From positions 51,552,046 to 51,616,045 of the forward strand of contig NC_088302.1 in assembly GCF_032854445.1 (NCBI RefSeq): 64,000 nucleotides of DNA, read 5' to 3'. Below, piece by piece: positions 46,000 to 56,810 of this stretch. Made by a program: the position numbers and the translations under genes. Each line of letters opens with the position of its first letter. Position 1 is the stretch's first letter. The notes beneath the pieces were generated by a model. The model saw nothing but the letters and a program-made list of their open reading frames with translations. It had not been told where the DNA came from and made no database searches. This DNA comes from Liolophura sinensis. Taxonomy: Eukaryota > Mollusca > Polyplacophora > Chitonida > Chitonidae.

Positions 46000-47420
46000 A
46001 TTCTGCTTACGCCATAATGCTAGGCGACGAGTGATTCAGTGCTACTATTCAGTCTTTTACACGAACGGCTAGTCAAGAATAAAAACATAAACGAGGCTGT
46101 GTTTCACCGGTTACGTGTGAGCATTTGCCAATTAATACTCTGTCGTCGCTGCTCTGGTTCTACTCTCTGTGCCATGTCTTTTATTACGATATATTGTGTT
46201 TCACTGAATTGTCGTTCAGTTGTATCACACTTAAATATAGCTGTTCATTTAGCCGATGTGTAATACTTTCTAATGAATGTAATATTTGATAGTATGATAC
46301 CGTTTTGGTTTACACAATTAATGTATAATCAATACGCGAGTCCACACAGATACCTTGACTGTGTCGTTTAACTGGGTACAAGATACAACGAACAGCCAAC
46401 GCTTGGAGCTGATGGTATGCATCATTCTTTAATCAACATGAAGGGTCAAAGACCCTTCGTCTGCAATGGGACCCAGTACTGACATGAGCTATACTGATTG
46501 AGACAGCTTTAGGGCACCTGCACTGGTAATTCCAGGGACAAATGTGCCGTATAAATATGGAAACATGCGTGAAAAGCAAAAACCATCTTGCCAATAAATC
46601 TTGCTGTCTCACACGTGTCTCACGAATACGACGGGTAAATGAATTTTACTCTTTACCTGTAGGCCTCTCTTCGCTCAACTCGTCCTTTGGCCTCGCCTCA
46701 CTACGCTCGGTACTATCACTACGGTACAAAAAACAAAAACCAAAAAAAAAAAAAAACGGCGGATAAATCAATTTAACATACACCTGCATGCCTCACACTT
46801 CATGGTGAAAATAAAAAACAGCTATGGAAATCATTAGCGAGTAACAGTGTCAACAGTGTACGCAGACATAACGGGGAAGTGTTAAATGGAAGAGCGATTG
46901 GGCAATTTACAGATTCTGACAAATCTGATAGTTGTGGTTGACATTAAGATCATACTCGATTGACGTAAAAGAAGTCCAGATAGACATGTAAAGTTATGTA
47001 CACTACTTGGCTTCATATTTAGGTCGTCAAAGAAAAGGTACATATTTTATGTTCTATAAAAGACAAGTGTGTAGAGGTCTTTAATTTTACTGTTTGTATA
47101 AACCTTGTCATTTCCAGTGAATTTAAAATTAATTTGTTATTCTTAATATTGAAGGAAAGCAATAACAGCCAAGGTTGGGGTTTAGGCGGTGGTTGGTAAC
47201 CACATTACCACTTTAGGTGCCTTACAATTCTCTTTGGCTTAGAGTCTCATCAAAGGGAGCGCTAGCTCGACTGCAGCAAGCGAACTCACTGGTCAAGCGC
47301 CCGTATGGTTTAGAATGAATGAAGACTCTGAACCAGCTAGGGGCTAAAGCATACTATGAAGAAACATAATAAATAATTTCATGTCTTCTTTTTTTCGGTC
47401 ATGGAGAAAACGCAGTGACA
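46000..47420. other. Intergenic, no gene seen
   Basis: AT-rich, with an A-rich tract at 46733-46757. No convincing exon was noticed before the candidate at 47551. Confidence 0.4.
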
Positions 47421-47550
47421 AGTGAGTGATCTCTTTTTCGCAGACAATTAATGAGATCTGGTTTGTTAAGGGTTGTTATTTATTTATACAATATTTACGA
47501 CACGATTGTCTTCTCTATTCTTTATGTTATTGTTACCTATTGAAACCTCT

Positions 47551-47646
47551 AGAGAACGCTTGGACAAGCCACTGCCACAGGAGAGGTACCGGACCAACTC
47601 CTTTACAATAGGCAGCAATCCCAACACACTATCTCACTGGCCAAAG
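47551..47646 (+). CDS. Possible internal exon of an unknown gene
   Basis: Between GAAACCTCTAG| and CCAAAG|GTTAGC the frame reads RERLDKPLPQERYRTNSFTI then GSNPNTLSHWPK, which looks like folded, conserved protein. The upstream sequence in that frame is hydrophobic. The family is not recognised and no partner exon was identified. Confidence 0.3.
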
Positions 47647-47966
47647 GTTAGCCGTCCCAGGTGCACTCTAAACATTGAATCAGCAAGATGCTAAATATGT
47701 CCAGCGTTATCATCTGAAGATACAAACAAATGACATTCGGTCATCAATTAAGTTTGACCACGATAGCCAGGTAGGGAGCATTCGTATAATCAATCAACAC
47801 AAATGTACAACCCATCTAAATGTGCATAAAGATTATTAATAATCATTCTGGGCCTCGTGACAGTTGTTGATTTTGGTCTTTTCTGGTCCGTTGTAGTCAT
47901 CTATACTAGGGAAACTCAAACCAGGGCCTGCATGTGTAAATTAAACTTTGAGTGGCCAAAATTAAT

Positions 47967-49349
47967 ATGCTCCGGATATGTCATCAACACGATCATTCTG
48001 CCAGTTTCGCGCCTACTGAAACCAATATGTATTTAATTAACAAGGAGCTCATATATACCCTTCACAAGCATTTGCCCTCCATCCAACCGCATATTTTTCA
48101 CGACGTTATCATGCAGCCCATTTTGATTCTCATAACCGTAGCCTTCTTGATGTACCAAGCCAGGCCAGCCTTATTGTTAGAGACAAATTTCAGTGTTTCA
48201 AATAACCTAGATTCTCTAGACGATTCTTTAGTCCAAAGAGAAACTTTGGACATTTCAGACAACTTTGCTATCGGCCTAAACCAAAGCTTGAGCAACGACA
48301 CCAGCGGTGGGGTAGAAAATGGCGGAAAAACTCCCAAAGTTGACACACTGGGAATGGTTATGGAGCCTATCTTCTTCACTACGGGAGTCGTCGGCAATTC
48401 GTTGACCATCAGAGTCCTGCTTGGGAAGGACTTCAGAGCGCTGCCGGTGAGCTTGACCCTTGTTTGTCTGGCCATTTCAGATATGACCATCACCATCTTG
48501 CACCCCTTTAACAGATCTTTCTTCCGGAAACTCGTTGGAGTTGATATTCGTTCCATCAACGGAGACATAGGTTGTAAACTGTTCTTCTGGGGCTGGAGAA
48601 GTGCCAAAATGACCTCATCCTGGTTTGTCGTCTTCGTCTGCATAGAGCGTTTCCTGGTGGTGTGGTTTCCGCTGAAAGTGAAGCAGATCAGTACCAGACG
48701 GAACACCCTTTGTGGGCTTCTTGGTATCTATATCACCATCTGTTCCATCACCGGAGCTTGGACCTTTGCATCCGGACTGAAAAACGGTGCATGTGTTCCT
48801 GACATGAAAGCTAAAGGTTTTGAGGAGATGACTCGAGTGTTTTTAATCACTGGGACAATGGTATACAGTGGCCTACCTAGCGCCTTGATGATCACCTTTA
48901 CAGCCCTAATTATCACGAAACTTTTCGTCAGTCGAAGACAGCGAAAGAAACTCTCTACGACGGTCAGCAATGCGGACACAGCTACGCTGAAGATCACTGC
49001 TATGTTGATTGGAATTACCATTGCTTACATTCTCCTCGTAAACCCGCATGCAATCCTCCACAACATCGCCTTCGCCACAGGCAAGGACTTCTTCGAGAGC
49101 ACTTCGCCAATGATTAAAACAGGGAGAGAAATCGCGCAGGTCCTTGAGCAAATTAATTATTCCATCAACTTCTTCATGTATATTTTATGTAGTGCCCAGT
49201 TTCGAAGGCGGGTCACAGAAGTCCTGGGATTGACGAAATGTATCAAAGAACAGGAAAGAAAGGAATCTCACACCAGAAGAACGGACATGAGCGAAAGCGA
49301 GGATTCGAAGCAAAGATCTGTGAGCGTGAAACATCAAGTAGAAGCATAA
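47967..49349 (+). CDS. Rhodopsin-class G protein-coupled receptor, probably neuropeptide type, intronless
   Basis: A 460-residue frame begins at the first ATG (47967). A better start may be ATG 48111, since MQPILILITVAFLMYQARPA looks like a signal peptide. Numbered from 47967: an N-glycosylated ectodomain (NFS, NQS, NDT), TM1 about 129-152 (GVVGNSLT), TM2 162-180 (LVCLAISD), Cys203 before TM3, TM3 215-235 ending IERFLVVWFPLK (ERF instead of DRY), TM4 248-268, Cys276 for the disulfide, TM5 290-319, basic loop 3 (SRRQRKKL), TM6 342-366 (AYILLVNPH) and TM7 396-410 with NFFMY where NPxxY is usual. The tail is Ser/Lys-rich. Lophotrochozoan genomes hold many such intronless orphan peptide receptors. 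The ligand cannot be inferred. Polyadenylation signal at 49868-49873. Confidence 0.88.
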   Translation: MLRICHQHDHSASFAPTETNMYLINKELIYTLHKHLPSIQPHIFHDVIMQPILILITVAFLMYQARPALLLETNFSVSNNLDSLDDSLVQRETLDISDNFAIGLNQSLSNDTSGGVENGGKTPKVDTLGMVMEPIFFTTGVVGNSLTIRVLLGKDFRALPVSLTLVCLAISDMTITILHPFNRSFFRKLVGVDIRSINGDIGCKLFFWGWRSAKMTSSWFVVFVCIERFLVVWFPLKVKQISTRRNTLCGLLGIYITICSITGAWTFASGLKNGACVPDMKAKGFEEMTRVFLITGTMVYSGLPSALMITFTALIITKLFVSRRQRKKLSTTVSNADTATLKITAMLIGITIAYILLVNPHAILHNIAFATGKDFFESTSPMIKTGREIAQVLEQINYSINFFMYILCSAQFRRRVTEVLGLTKCIKEQERKESHTRRTDMSESEDSKQRSVSVKHQVEA

Positions 49350-49392
49350 CATTCGCAGACTTGTCTTTTATCCTTAAAATATCACGGATAAA

Positions 49393-49690
49393 CTACCGTG
49401 GTCGTTGATGGATAAGTATTGTTTAGGTTTATGTGTTACATCTTTAATATTAGCACGACGGTGTCGTAGAGAATGTTGTATGGTGTATAAACATAATTAA
49501 AACCCCTATGCATATAAAGTCTAGGATTCAATGACTGTTTTGTAGTCTACAAACTATAGTAGTCGTTGATTGCTAGGTATTTTTTTCCCGTTTTTGTGTT
49601 ATAGTGCCCTAATATTATCACGACAGAAATCGTTGAGAGTGTTGTGTTATGTAAATTATGATCAAAACCCTATGCATATAAAGTGTAGCA
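49393..49690 (+). repeat. Diverged 161-bp duplication in the GPCR 3' UTR
   Basis: GTCGTTGATGG...CCCTATGCATATAAAGT near 49401-49520 recurs as GTCGTTGATTG...CCCTATGCATATAAAGT at 49562-49682, with TAATATTA-CACGAC in the middle of both. Confidence 0.65.
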
Positions 49691-49867
49691 AGCACCATCA
49701 CCAGTTTAACGGTAAACATCTTATTGAAAGTCTTGTGCATCACCATTCTGTTAGCTCTAGTCATGCAATTACAGAATGTATATGAATATGTATTTGTAAA
49801 TTTTCACATGTGTATATATTCAGTGTGAATTCTGTTCTAGCACATGCAGCTCATACATATTATATGT

Positions 49868-49873
49868 AATAAA
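49868..49873 (+). promoter_or_regulatory. Polyadenylation signal AATAAA for the GPCR gene
   Basis: Occurs in TATGTAATAAAGAAAAC about 520 bases after the stop. No earlier canonical hexamer was noticed. Confidence 0.45.
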
Positions 49874-50130
49874 GAAAACTTGTATGTAGTATTCTGCCAC
49901 TTTCTAAGTGTTAATTTCATTACCGCTTTACCGGGAACTGCTATTGATGATATTTCCTTGGTCAAAACCCGGAATACAATTACCGGCAGTATTTTAAACA
50001 ACAGCCGCTGACTTGAAATATATACTGCTTGTCACGTGAAGTTTGGTATGTAAGCATACATACATACATGCATACATACATTACCTGGATGTTCTGTATG
50101 ACTCTATTCGGGCGTGAACGCCATATCACC

Positions 50131-50342
50131 TGGGGCCGATTCCACAAAGACATTTCTGATTTCAAACTACGATGTTAAAGCTAACATTTGGGCTTGAGAA
50201 GTTAAAATTTCTTTCACCTCATCAGTGTTATCATAAGACAAATCTGTTCAAAGTTTATCTTCTATTAAGAAAAACTAAGCATCATAAAGAGTTTTTAAAT
50301 TTTGACTCAAGTCAGAAAAGACTTTGTTGAATCGGCCCTGCT
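50131..50342. mobile_element. MITE-like inverted-repeat element (type 1)
   Basis: GGGGCCGATTCCACAAAGAC + ATTTCTGA at the left is mirrored by TCAGAAAAGACTTTGTTGAA + TCGGCCCTG at the right. About 28-bp termini and roughly 212 bp in all, with no ORF. Confidence 0.7.
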
Positions 50343-50629
50343 TCTGGGACAGATATTCGACGACCGCAGAATTACCGTTATATAGCGCTTGTTTTTAGCT
50401 AGATCTGGATGTTGAGGACGACTATCTAAACAGTTTATTTATCGCGATATATTTTCTAAAGAGAGGACCGTGTTGAACAATGGTTAAAGTTGCTTGTGTA
50501 TATTAGTCATTTTGTAGATTCTCCCGTTTTCAATGCTCCTGGATCCTCGGTGATAACAAGCTGTTGATGGTGCTCCTGTGGACATTTACGCAGTATTGTG
50601 CTCATTACAGACCGTTTGTCGTCCAAGTC

Positions 50630-50865
50630 CAGTTATCATGAAGCCATCTTAGATTGAGGTCAAAATTTCAAATCAGTTCATAATTGTTATTTCTGATGTA
50701 GCAAGGTTAAAATATTGCCTGACAACGTAAATTCTGGTTAAGTTATTGTGCAACAAATTTCAGTTAATATAACAGAAAGGAACATATAAAATTTAATGAT
50801 TGAAATTTTGACCTAAGTCTTAGAACGCATCGTAATCCCGAGCCCATCGTCTCATGTTTGAGAGT
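50630..50865. mobile_element. MITE-like inverted-repeat element (type 2)
   Basis: TTAGATTGAGGTCAAAATTT and its partner AAATTTTGACCTAAGTCTTA are inverted near the ends. The interior (GTTATTTCTGATGTAGC, AGAAAGGAACATATAAAATT) is the reverse of the copy at 36474-36708. Confidence 0.6.
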
Positions 50866-51405
50866 TAGTCAGTGGTTTTGCAAAAGGTCTGTGGTTTAGC
50901 CCGGACCGTCTGGATTCCTGCATTCCCAATACTGACTGTCATCTTACGCTGCAGAAGAAATGACAGGTATCGGCACGTACCATTACTCACCTAATTGACC
51001 TTATGATGGTGTTACATAAATTGACCTGCTGAGGAGTTTCAACTTATTTTTAATAATGGGAACCACAGTATGGCACTGTAGAGGTTACACAGCGAAGGTA
51101 TCAACAGGCCTTGTGTTACAACCAGTAGTGATACAAAACTCCAGTAATGAAATAACTCACAAAAAACAACCGGTAGTGAAATAAAAAAAACACCAAGTAA
51201 TGAAATAAAACCACTAATGAAATAAAATTGACCAGTGAAGAAATGCCAGTCCTGAAGTAAAAAACAACCAGTGGTGACATAAAATGGGATTTTTCATTAC
51301 TGGCTGATTTTGCTGGTTTTCATTTCATTACTGGTTTCTCCTTTAACGGTGAAATGATGCTATCGCACTGTGTATTTTACAAAGTAAATCAATATTCCAT
51401 TTCCA

Positions 51406-51639
51406 GTGAAAGTGAAAGTTCAAAAAGTTAAAGCTGTTGCATGGGTGGTAAAGCCCGCGTTCAACCACGCGAAGACACTGGTTCGTCAGATTGTATTTGG
51501 TCCGACGTATTCAAAGAGAGATCACAGGAAAGCTGCTTGTATGTCCATAGCTGCGTTCATGGCCATTGAAATGAAGGATGAAAACGCGACGCAACCAATC
51601 GCGATGGGCGTAATATACATTGATGAGAAACGTTTCTAA
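51406..51639 (+). CDS. Exon-like ORF inside the long-TIR element
   Basis: Follows CATTCCATTTCCAG|, a good acceptor, and runs 77 codons to TAA. Part of it reads AVAWVVKPAFNHAKTLVRQI and KAACMSIAAFMAIEMKDENA. Composition is protein-like, but no ATG opens the frame. Could be a captured host terminal exon. Family not recognised. Confidence 0.3.
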   Translation: MKVKVQKVKAVAWVVKPAFNHAKTLVRQIVFGPTYSKRDHRKAACMSIAAFMAIEMKDENATQPIAMGVIYIDEKRF

Positions 51640-51984
51640 AAGTAATTCACAGAACAGCCCGTTACCTTAATTACCCCTTTACAATTGAGCTTGTACCGAG
51701 CCGATTATAGTAGCTTTGGAAATGGTCATTCTTAAAGAAGCAGGTGGTAAGTTCAATCATCTCCCACACCCCTTCCAACGACCATCCCCCCACCCCCCCC
51801 CCCCCCCCCACCTCAACTACGCCACTTAAGTTTGTGGAAACACGAAGCATATGAAGACCGTCTTTTGTCGCATCTATTATTCTTAGACGTGGTCATTTGT
51901 GTAACGCGACATGAAACTGTTGGTCATGCTGAGTACAAAAAGTTTTGACTATCATCCGAATAGGTTAAATAGCTTTGTATGTTC

Positions 51985-52196
51985 CAGCAAGAAATCTAGA
52001 TGTTTATAATGCACACTGCGCCTGGAAAAGGCGTTATCAACGACTTTTGCGTTTAGGACAAAGTTGTGTTTGTTTAGATCGGCACCTTGAAACGTTGTTG
52101 GCTAACACTGTAATTGTGATGACCCCATTGGGCAGAAAAATGACTTCCCGAGCTTTTAGCTTCACTATGTCGATAAACTTGGCAATACCAGAATAA
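51985..52196 (+). CDS. Second exon-like ORF inside the long-TIR element
   Basis: Preceded by TTTGTATGTTCCAG|, another acceptor-like site. It reads RNLDVYNAHCAWKRRYQRLL then RHLETLLANTVIVMTPLGRK and ends at a stop. Nothing recognisable. Listed because both islands have the same acceptor-then-stop layout. Confidence 0.22.
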
Positions 52197-52689
52197 AATA
52201 TTTGCAAAGAATGATAAGTTATACTTAATTTAGCATTAGCAGTTCCATACTCTGTACGTTATTAATGTATATATAACGAGGAATGTATGTTGGCCTTTAT
52301 ATGATGGTAATCATGTGGGAATCAGAGCAAAACTGATGATGAATGAACAATGTCGAACAATGTCTCTTACCGTGGGGGATAAAAATCCAAACGATTGTAC
52401 ATGTATGTTGTTGTGCCCTGCTGTGTAAGATGATATACTACAAGGGATTTGTAATAAACCGAAACCAGTAGTGAAATAAAAATCAACACGCTTTAAAACA
52501 CGTTATAAAACACGTTTTATATCATTACTGGTTGATTTTTGTTTCATGACTGGTATGTCAGTTCTGGTCATTTTTCATTTCACTAATGGTTTTATTTCAC
52601 CGCTTGGTGTTTTATTTATTCACTAGTGGTTATTTTTGGTGAGCTACTTCATTACTGGTTTTATATCAACACTGTTTGTAACACCTTGT

Positions 52690-54350
52690 CATCGAGGCTG
52701 GGCGCATCTCCATCGATGTCACGTGCATAGTTAGTTCTTATCGTCCGCAGTTATCAGTCACAGCCACTTGGTTATTTTTTGCTCTTACTGATACGATCAG
52801 CGTCTATACCGTATACTTAGTTTATATTTTACTTGTATTATACGTACAGCGTGGAGGGAACCACTCTGAGCTCAGGAGGCATCGCTCATGATGTAATTAA
52901 AGATCAGTTGGTTAAAAGCCGTGTTAAATGCGAAAAAGGTGTGAAAAATATATATACCTAATAAGCTGCTGAAAAGCGATTACGCAGAAGTCTTCGTGTA
53001 GACATGGTCCTTTATTTCACCACTGGGTTTTGTCATCACATCTATTGGCATACCCCAATAAACATGATATTTTTTATGAATACAATTGAGTTACAGATTG
53101 TGGGCCTAAGTATATTAAGGTCCCACAGACGTAGAGCAGATTATTATCAAAGATGTCACATGAAATTATGTGACATAGTTTTTGTCGTAAAAGGCACAGG
53201 ACTGACAGCAGACCTCTAGAGTGTGGACGTTGTGGACAGACATTTAGTCGGAACAGTGTGTAGAGAGTCTTGGAGCTGCGATCTGGGTTTGGCTGCGAGG
53301 GGAGACAATCACAAATTACACATATGTACGTGTACATACATACGACAATTTATTCATTTATTTAATTTGTGTCTTACACTGTAATTAAAGAATATTTCAC
53401 TTATACGACTGCCCTTGTAAAAGCCAGCAACTTAAAGCGATCGCATTGGTGAGAGGTTTCTGGCTCATTGCCCTACCGCTGCTTACCCCTCGGCAACGGA
53501 AGCCGCCACACACACGACAACAGCAACGGTGTCCATAGGCGCGAGGCTGTCTAAAGGGCATTGTAAAAACGTGGTCAGTGGTGTGATTAAATGCCACTGC
53601 ACGGTTAGCCCTGCGCCAAAATCTTCCAAGACATACCCAGTATGCTTTCACCATCTATGGCAACATGTGCACGGCTATATATTATAATGCTATCGGCTCA
53701 TATAAGGCTTGAACACTCTCACTTAAGGCAACAGACTGTCTATCTGATGGCCATGATTACGAGAATGTCTTTTGGATTAACCTGTAAATTTCATAGTTTA
53801 AATATGCTTGATTCAAACTTTTATCATATGCTCTTGAAACTTCATTCCTAATTAGTAAATATAGCGTTAACTGAGCAAATATACATTACTTTCAATTTAC
53901 ATAATTTCACATTTACAATCAATCCAAGTAACTTCACAGTGAGACAAAAGACATTTATTTTGTTAAATTTTGTAAGGCTTGTTGAAATTTCTAAATATGA
54001 GAAAGGGAAGCTTTTTAAAATGAGTTTACATGCACGTGGGCAAATAGTTTGACATGGCTGTCATTATTGTGAACGCCCCACATCCGTAGAACAGATCTGA
54101 AGTAATTGACATCGAAATTTCAAGAATGAACAAAACGTGTACATTTACGTGTATTACTTAGCAGGGAAATCTGAAATTGTAAGTGTTGAGGAGTACATTT
54201 GTTAATTTATACAGTTCATGCAATGAACAGTTACCCGCGCCTAAAATACGGGATCTGGTGCCATTTTCATAATTTTGACCACAGTAAAATACTGCTTTAC
54301 TCAGGTACAAGAGCACTGAGCATAGTGCAGGCACAACATAATTAAGCACA
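52690..54350. other. Intergenic, no gene seen
   Basis: Apart from one deleted SINE copy (53345-53515), nothing recognisable. ORFs here are short and lack splice context. Confidence 0.4.
53345..53515 (-). repeat. SINE family A with internal deletion
   Basis: The 3' end (TTATTTAATTTGTGTCTTAC, ATATTTCACTTATACGACTG) jumps directly to the tRNA-like head (AGCGATCGCATTGGTGAGAG, GCTCATTGCCCTACC). The central module is missing. Confidence 0.65.
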
Positions 54351-56590
54351 TGCATTTGGTTAGAAACTCACATTCGGCATTGTGTACAGTAGTGGTACAG
54401 CATAATTATGTACACGCACTCGGTTAGTAACTCGTGTTAAGATTTGCGAACAGTAGTGGCACAGCATAATTATGTACACGCGCTTGGTTAGTAACTCGTG
54501 TTAAGATTTGTGAACAGTAGTGGCACAGCATAATTATGCACACCCACTTGGTTAGTAACTCGTGTTAAGATTTGTGAACAGTAGTGGTACAGCATAATTA
54601 TACACACGCACTTGGTTAGTAACTCGTGTTAAGATTTGTGAACAGTAGTGGCACAGCATAATTATGTACACGCACTCGGTTAGTAACTCGTGTTAAGATT
54701 TGTGAACAGTAGTGGCACAGCATAATTATGTACACGCACTTGGTTAGTAACTCCTGTTAAGATTTGTGAACAGTAGTGGCACAGCATAATTATGCACACC
54801 CACTTGGTTAGTAACTCGTGTTAAGATTGGTGTAATGTAGTGGTACAGCATAATTATGTACACGCACTCGGTTAGTAACTCGTGTTAAGATTTGTGAATA
54901 GTAGTGGCACAGCATAATTATGTACACGCACTCGGTTAGTAACTCCTGTTAAGATTTGTGAACAGTAGTGGCACGGCATAATTATGCACACCCACTTGGT
55001 TAGTAACTCGTGTTAAGATTTGTGAACAGTAGTGGTACAGCATAATTATGTACACGCACTTGGTTAGTAACTCCTGTTAAGATTTGTGAACAGTAGTGGC
55101 ACGGCATAATTATGTACACGGACTTGGTTAGTAACTCGTGTTAATATTTGTGAACAGTAGTGGTACAGCATAATTATGTACACGCACTTGGTTAGTAACT
55201 CGTGTTAAGATTTGTGAACAGTAGTGGCACAGCATAATTATGTACACGCACTTGGTTAGTAACTCGTGTTAAGATTTGTGAACAGTAGTGGCACAGCATA
55301 ATTATGCACACCCACTTGGTTAGTAACTCCTGTTAATATTTGTGAACAGTAGTGGTACAGCATAATTATACACACGCACTTGGTTAGTAACTCGTGTTAA
55401 GATTTGTGAACAGTAGTGGCACAGCATAATTATGTACACGCACTTGGTTAGTAACTCGTGTTAAGATTTGTGAACAGTAGTGGCACAGCATAATTATGTA
55501 CACGCACTTGGTTAGTAACTCGTGTTAAGATTTGTGAACAGTAGTGGCACAGCATAATTATGCACACCCACTTGGTTAGTAACTCGTGTTAAGATTGGTG
55601 TAATGTAGTGGTACAGCATAATTATGTACACGCACTTGGTTAGTAACTCCTGTTAAGATTTGTGAACAGTAGTGGCACGGCATAATTATGTACACGGACT
55701 TGGTTAGTAACTTGTGTTAAGATTTGTGAACAGTAGTGGTACAGCATAATTATGTACACGCACTTGGTTAGTAACTCCTGTTAAGATTTGTGAACAGTAG
55801 TGGCACGGCATAATTATGCACACCCACTTGGTTAGTAACTCGTGTTAAGATTGGTGTAATGTAGTGGTACAGCATAATTATGTACACGCACTTGGTTAGT
55901 AACTCGTGTTAAGATTTGTGAACAGTAGTGGCACAGCATAATTATATACACGCACTCGGTTAGTAACTCGTGTTAAGATTTGTGAACAGTAGTGGTACAG
56001 CATAATTATGTACACGCACTTGGTTAGTAATTCGTGTTAAGATTTGTGAACAGTAGTGGTACAGCATAATTATGTACACGCACTCGGTTAGTAACTCGTG
56101 TTAAGATTTGTGAACAGTAGTGGCACAGCATAATTATGTACACGGACTTGGTTAGTAACTCGTGTTAAGATTTGTGAACAGTAGTGGTACAGCATAATTA
56201 TGTACACGCACTTGGTTAGTAACTCGTGTTAAGATTTGTGAACAGTAGTGGTACAGCATAATTATGTACACGCACTCGGTTAGTAACTCCTGTTAAGATT
56301 TGTGAACAGTAGTGGCACAGCATAATTATGTACACGCGCTTGGTTAGTAACTCGTGTTAAGATTTGTGTACAGTAGTGGCACAGCATAACTATGCACACG
56401 CCCTTGGTTAGTAACTCCTGTTAAGATTTGTGTACAGTAGTGGCACAGCATAATTATGCACACGCCCTTGGTTAGTAACTCGTGTTAAGATTTGTGAACA
56501 GTAGTGGCACAGCATAATTATGTACACGCACTTGGTTAGTAACTCGTGTTAAGATTTGTGTACAGTAGTGGTACAGTGTAATTATGCACA
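54350..56590. repeat. 64-bp satellite, about 35 copies
   Basis: GGTTAGTAACTCGTGTTAAG recurs at exactly 64 bp, linked to CAGTAGTGGCACAGCATAAT + TATGTACACGCA. GCATAATTATGC/GCATAATTATGT is a near-palindrome in each unit. Copies are very similar. A marked variant (AAGATTGGTGTAATGTAGTG) occurs at 54823, 55591 and 55847, at spacings of 768 (12 units) and 256 (4 units), showing segmental amplification. It lies left of the EF-hand exon at 56811 and is probably inside or beyond that gene. Confidence 0.96.
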
Positions 56591-56810
56591 CTAATTTTTG
56601 GTAGAAACTCATATTGAACATTCTGTACAGTAAGGACACAAAAACTGGGTCCACGCACTTGGTTAATACCTCACATTAAGCATTGTGTGCATTAAGGACA
56701 TATCATAACTATGTGCATGCACTTGTTAATAACTCGCATTGAGCTTTGTTTACAGTAATGGTACAGGATAATTACATGTATATAGGAGGCTCATGTTGTT
56801 AGTAACTTAC

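Larger units (their letters stand above)
51114..52683. mobile_element. 1.57-kb element with long, repeat-built inverted termini
   Basis: The ends are TGTTACAA...TTGTAACA, flanked by CCTTG on both sides (51109-51113 and 52684-52688), a 5-bp target duplication. About 180 bp at each end is inverted. Both arms are built of direct subrepeats such as ACCAGTAATGAAATAAAA. The left arm spans 51114-51293 and the right arm 52505-52683. Inside are a poly-C tract (51787-51811) and two exon-like ORFs (51406-51639, 51975-52196), but no recognisable transposase. It behaves like a non-autonomous DNA transposon. TGT...ACA ends with a 4-5-bp duplication resemble Ginger-type elements, but the superfamily is not settled. 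Confidence 0.75.

Noticed and set aside
48098-48706. 202-codon antisense ORF within the GPCR
   Set aside because: Shadow of the receptor's coding frame, which has clear transmembrane motifs on the plus strand.
54350-56590. Possible CRISPR-like array
   Set aside because: Units are contiguous without unique spacers and the DNA is eukaryotic, so this is a satellite. The same applies to the 37-bp array at 36855-38650.
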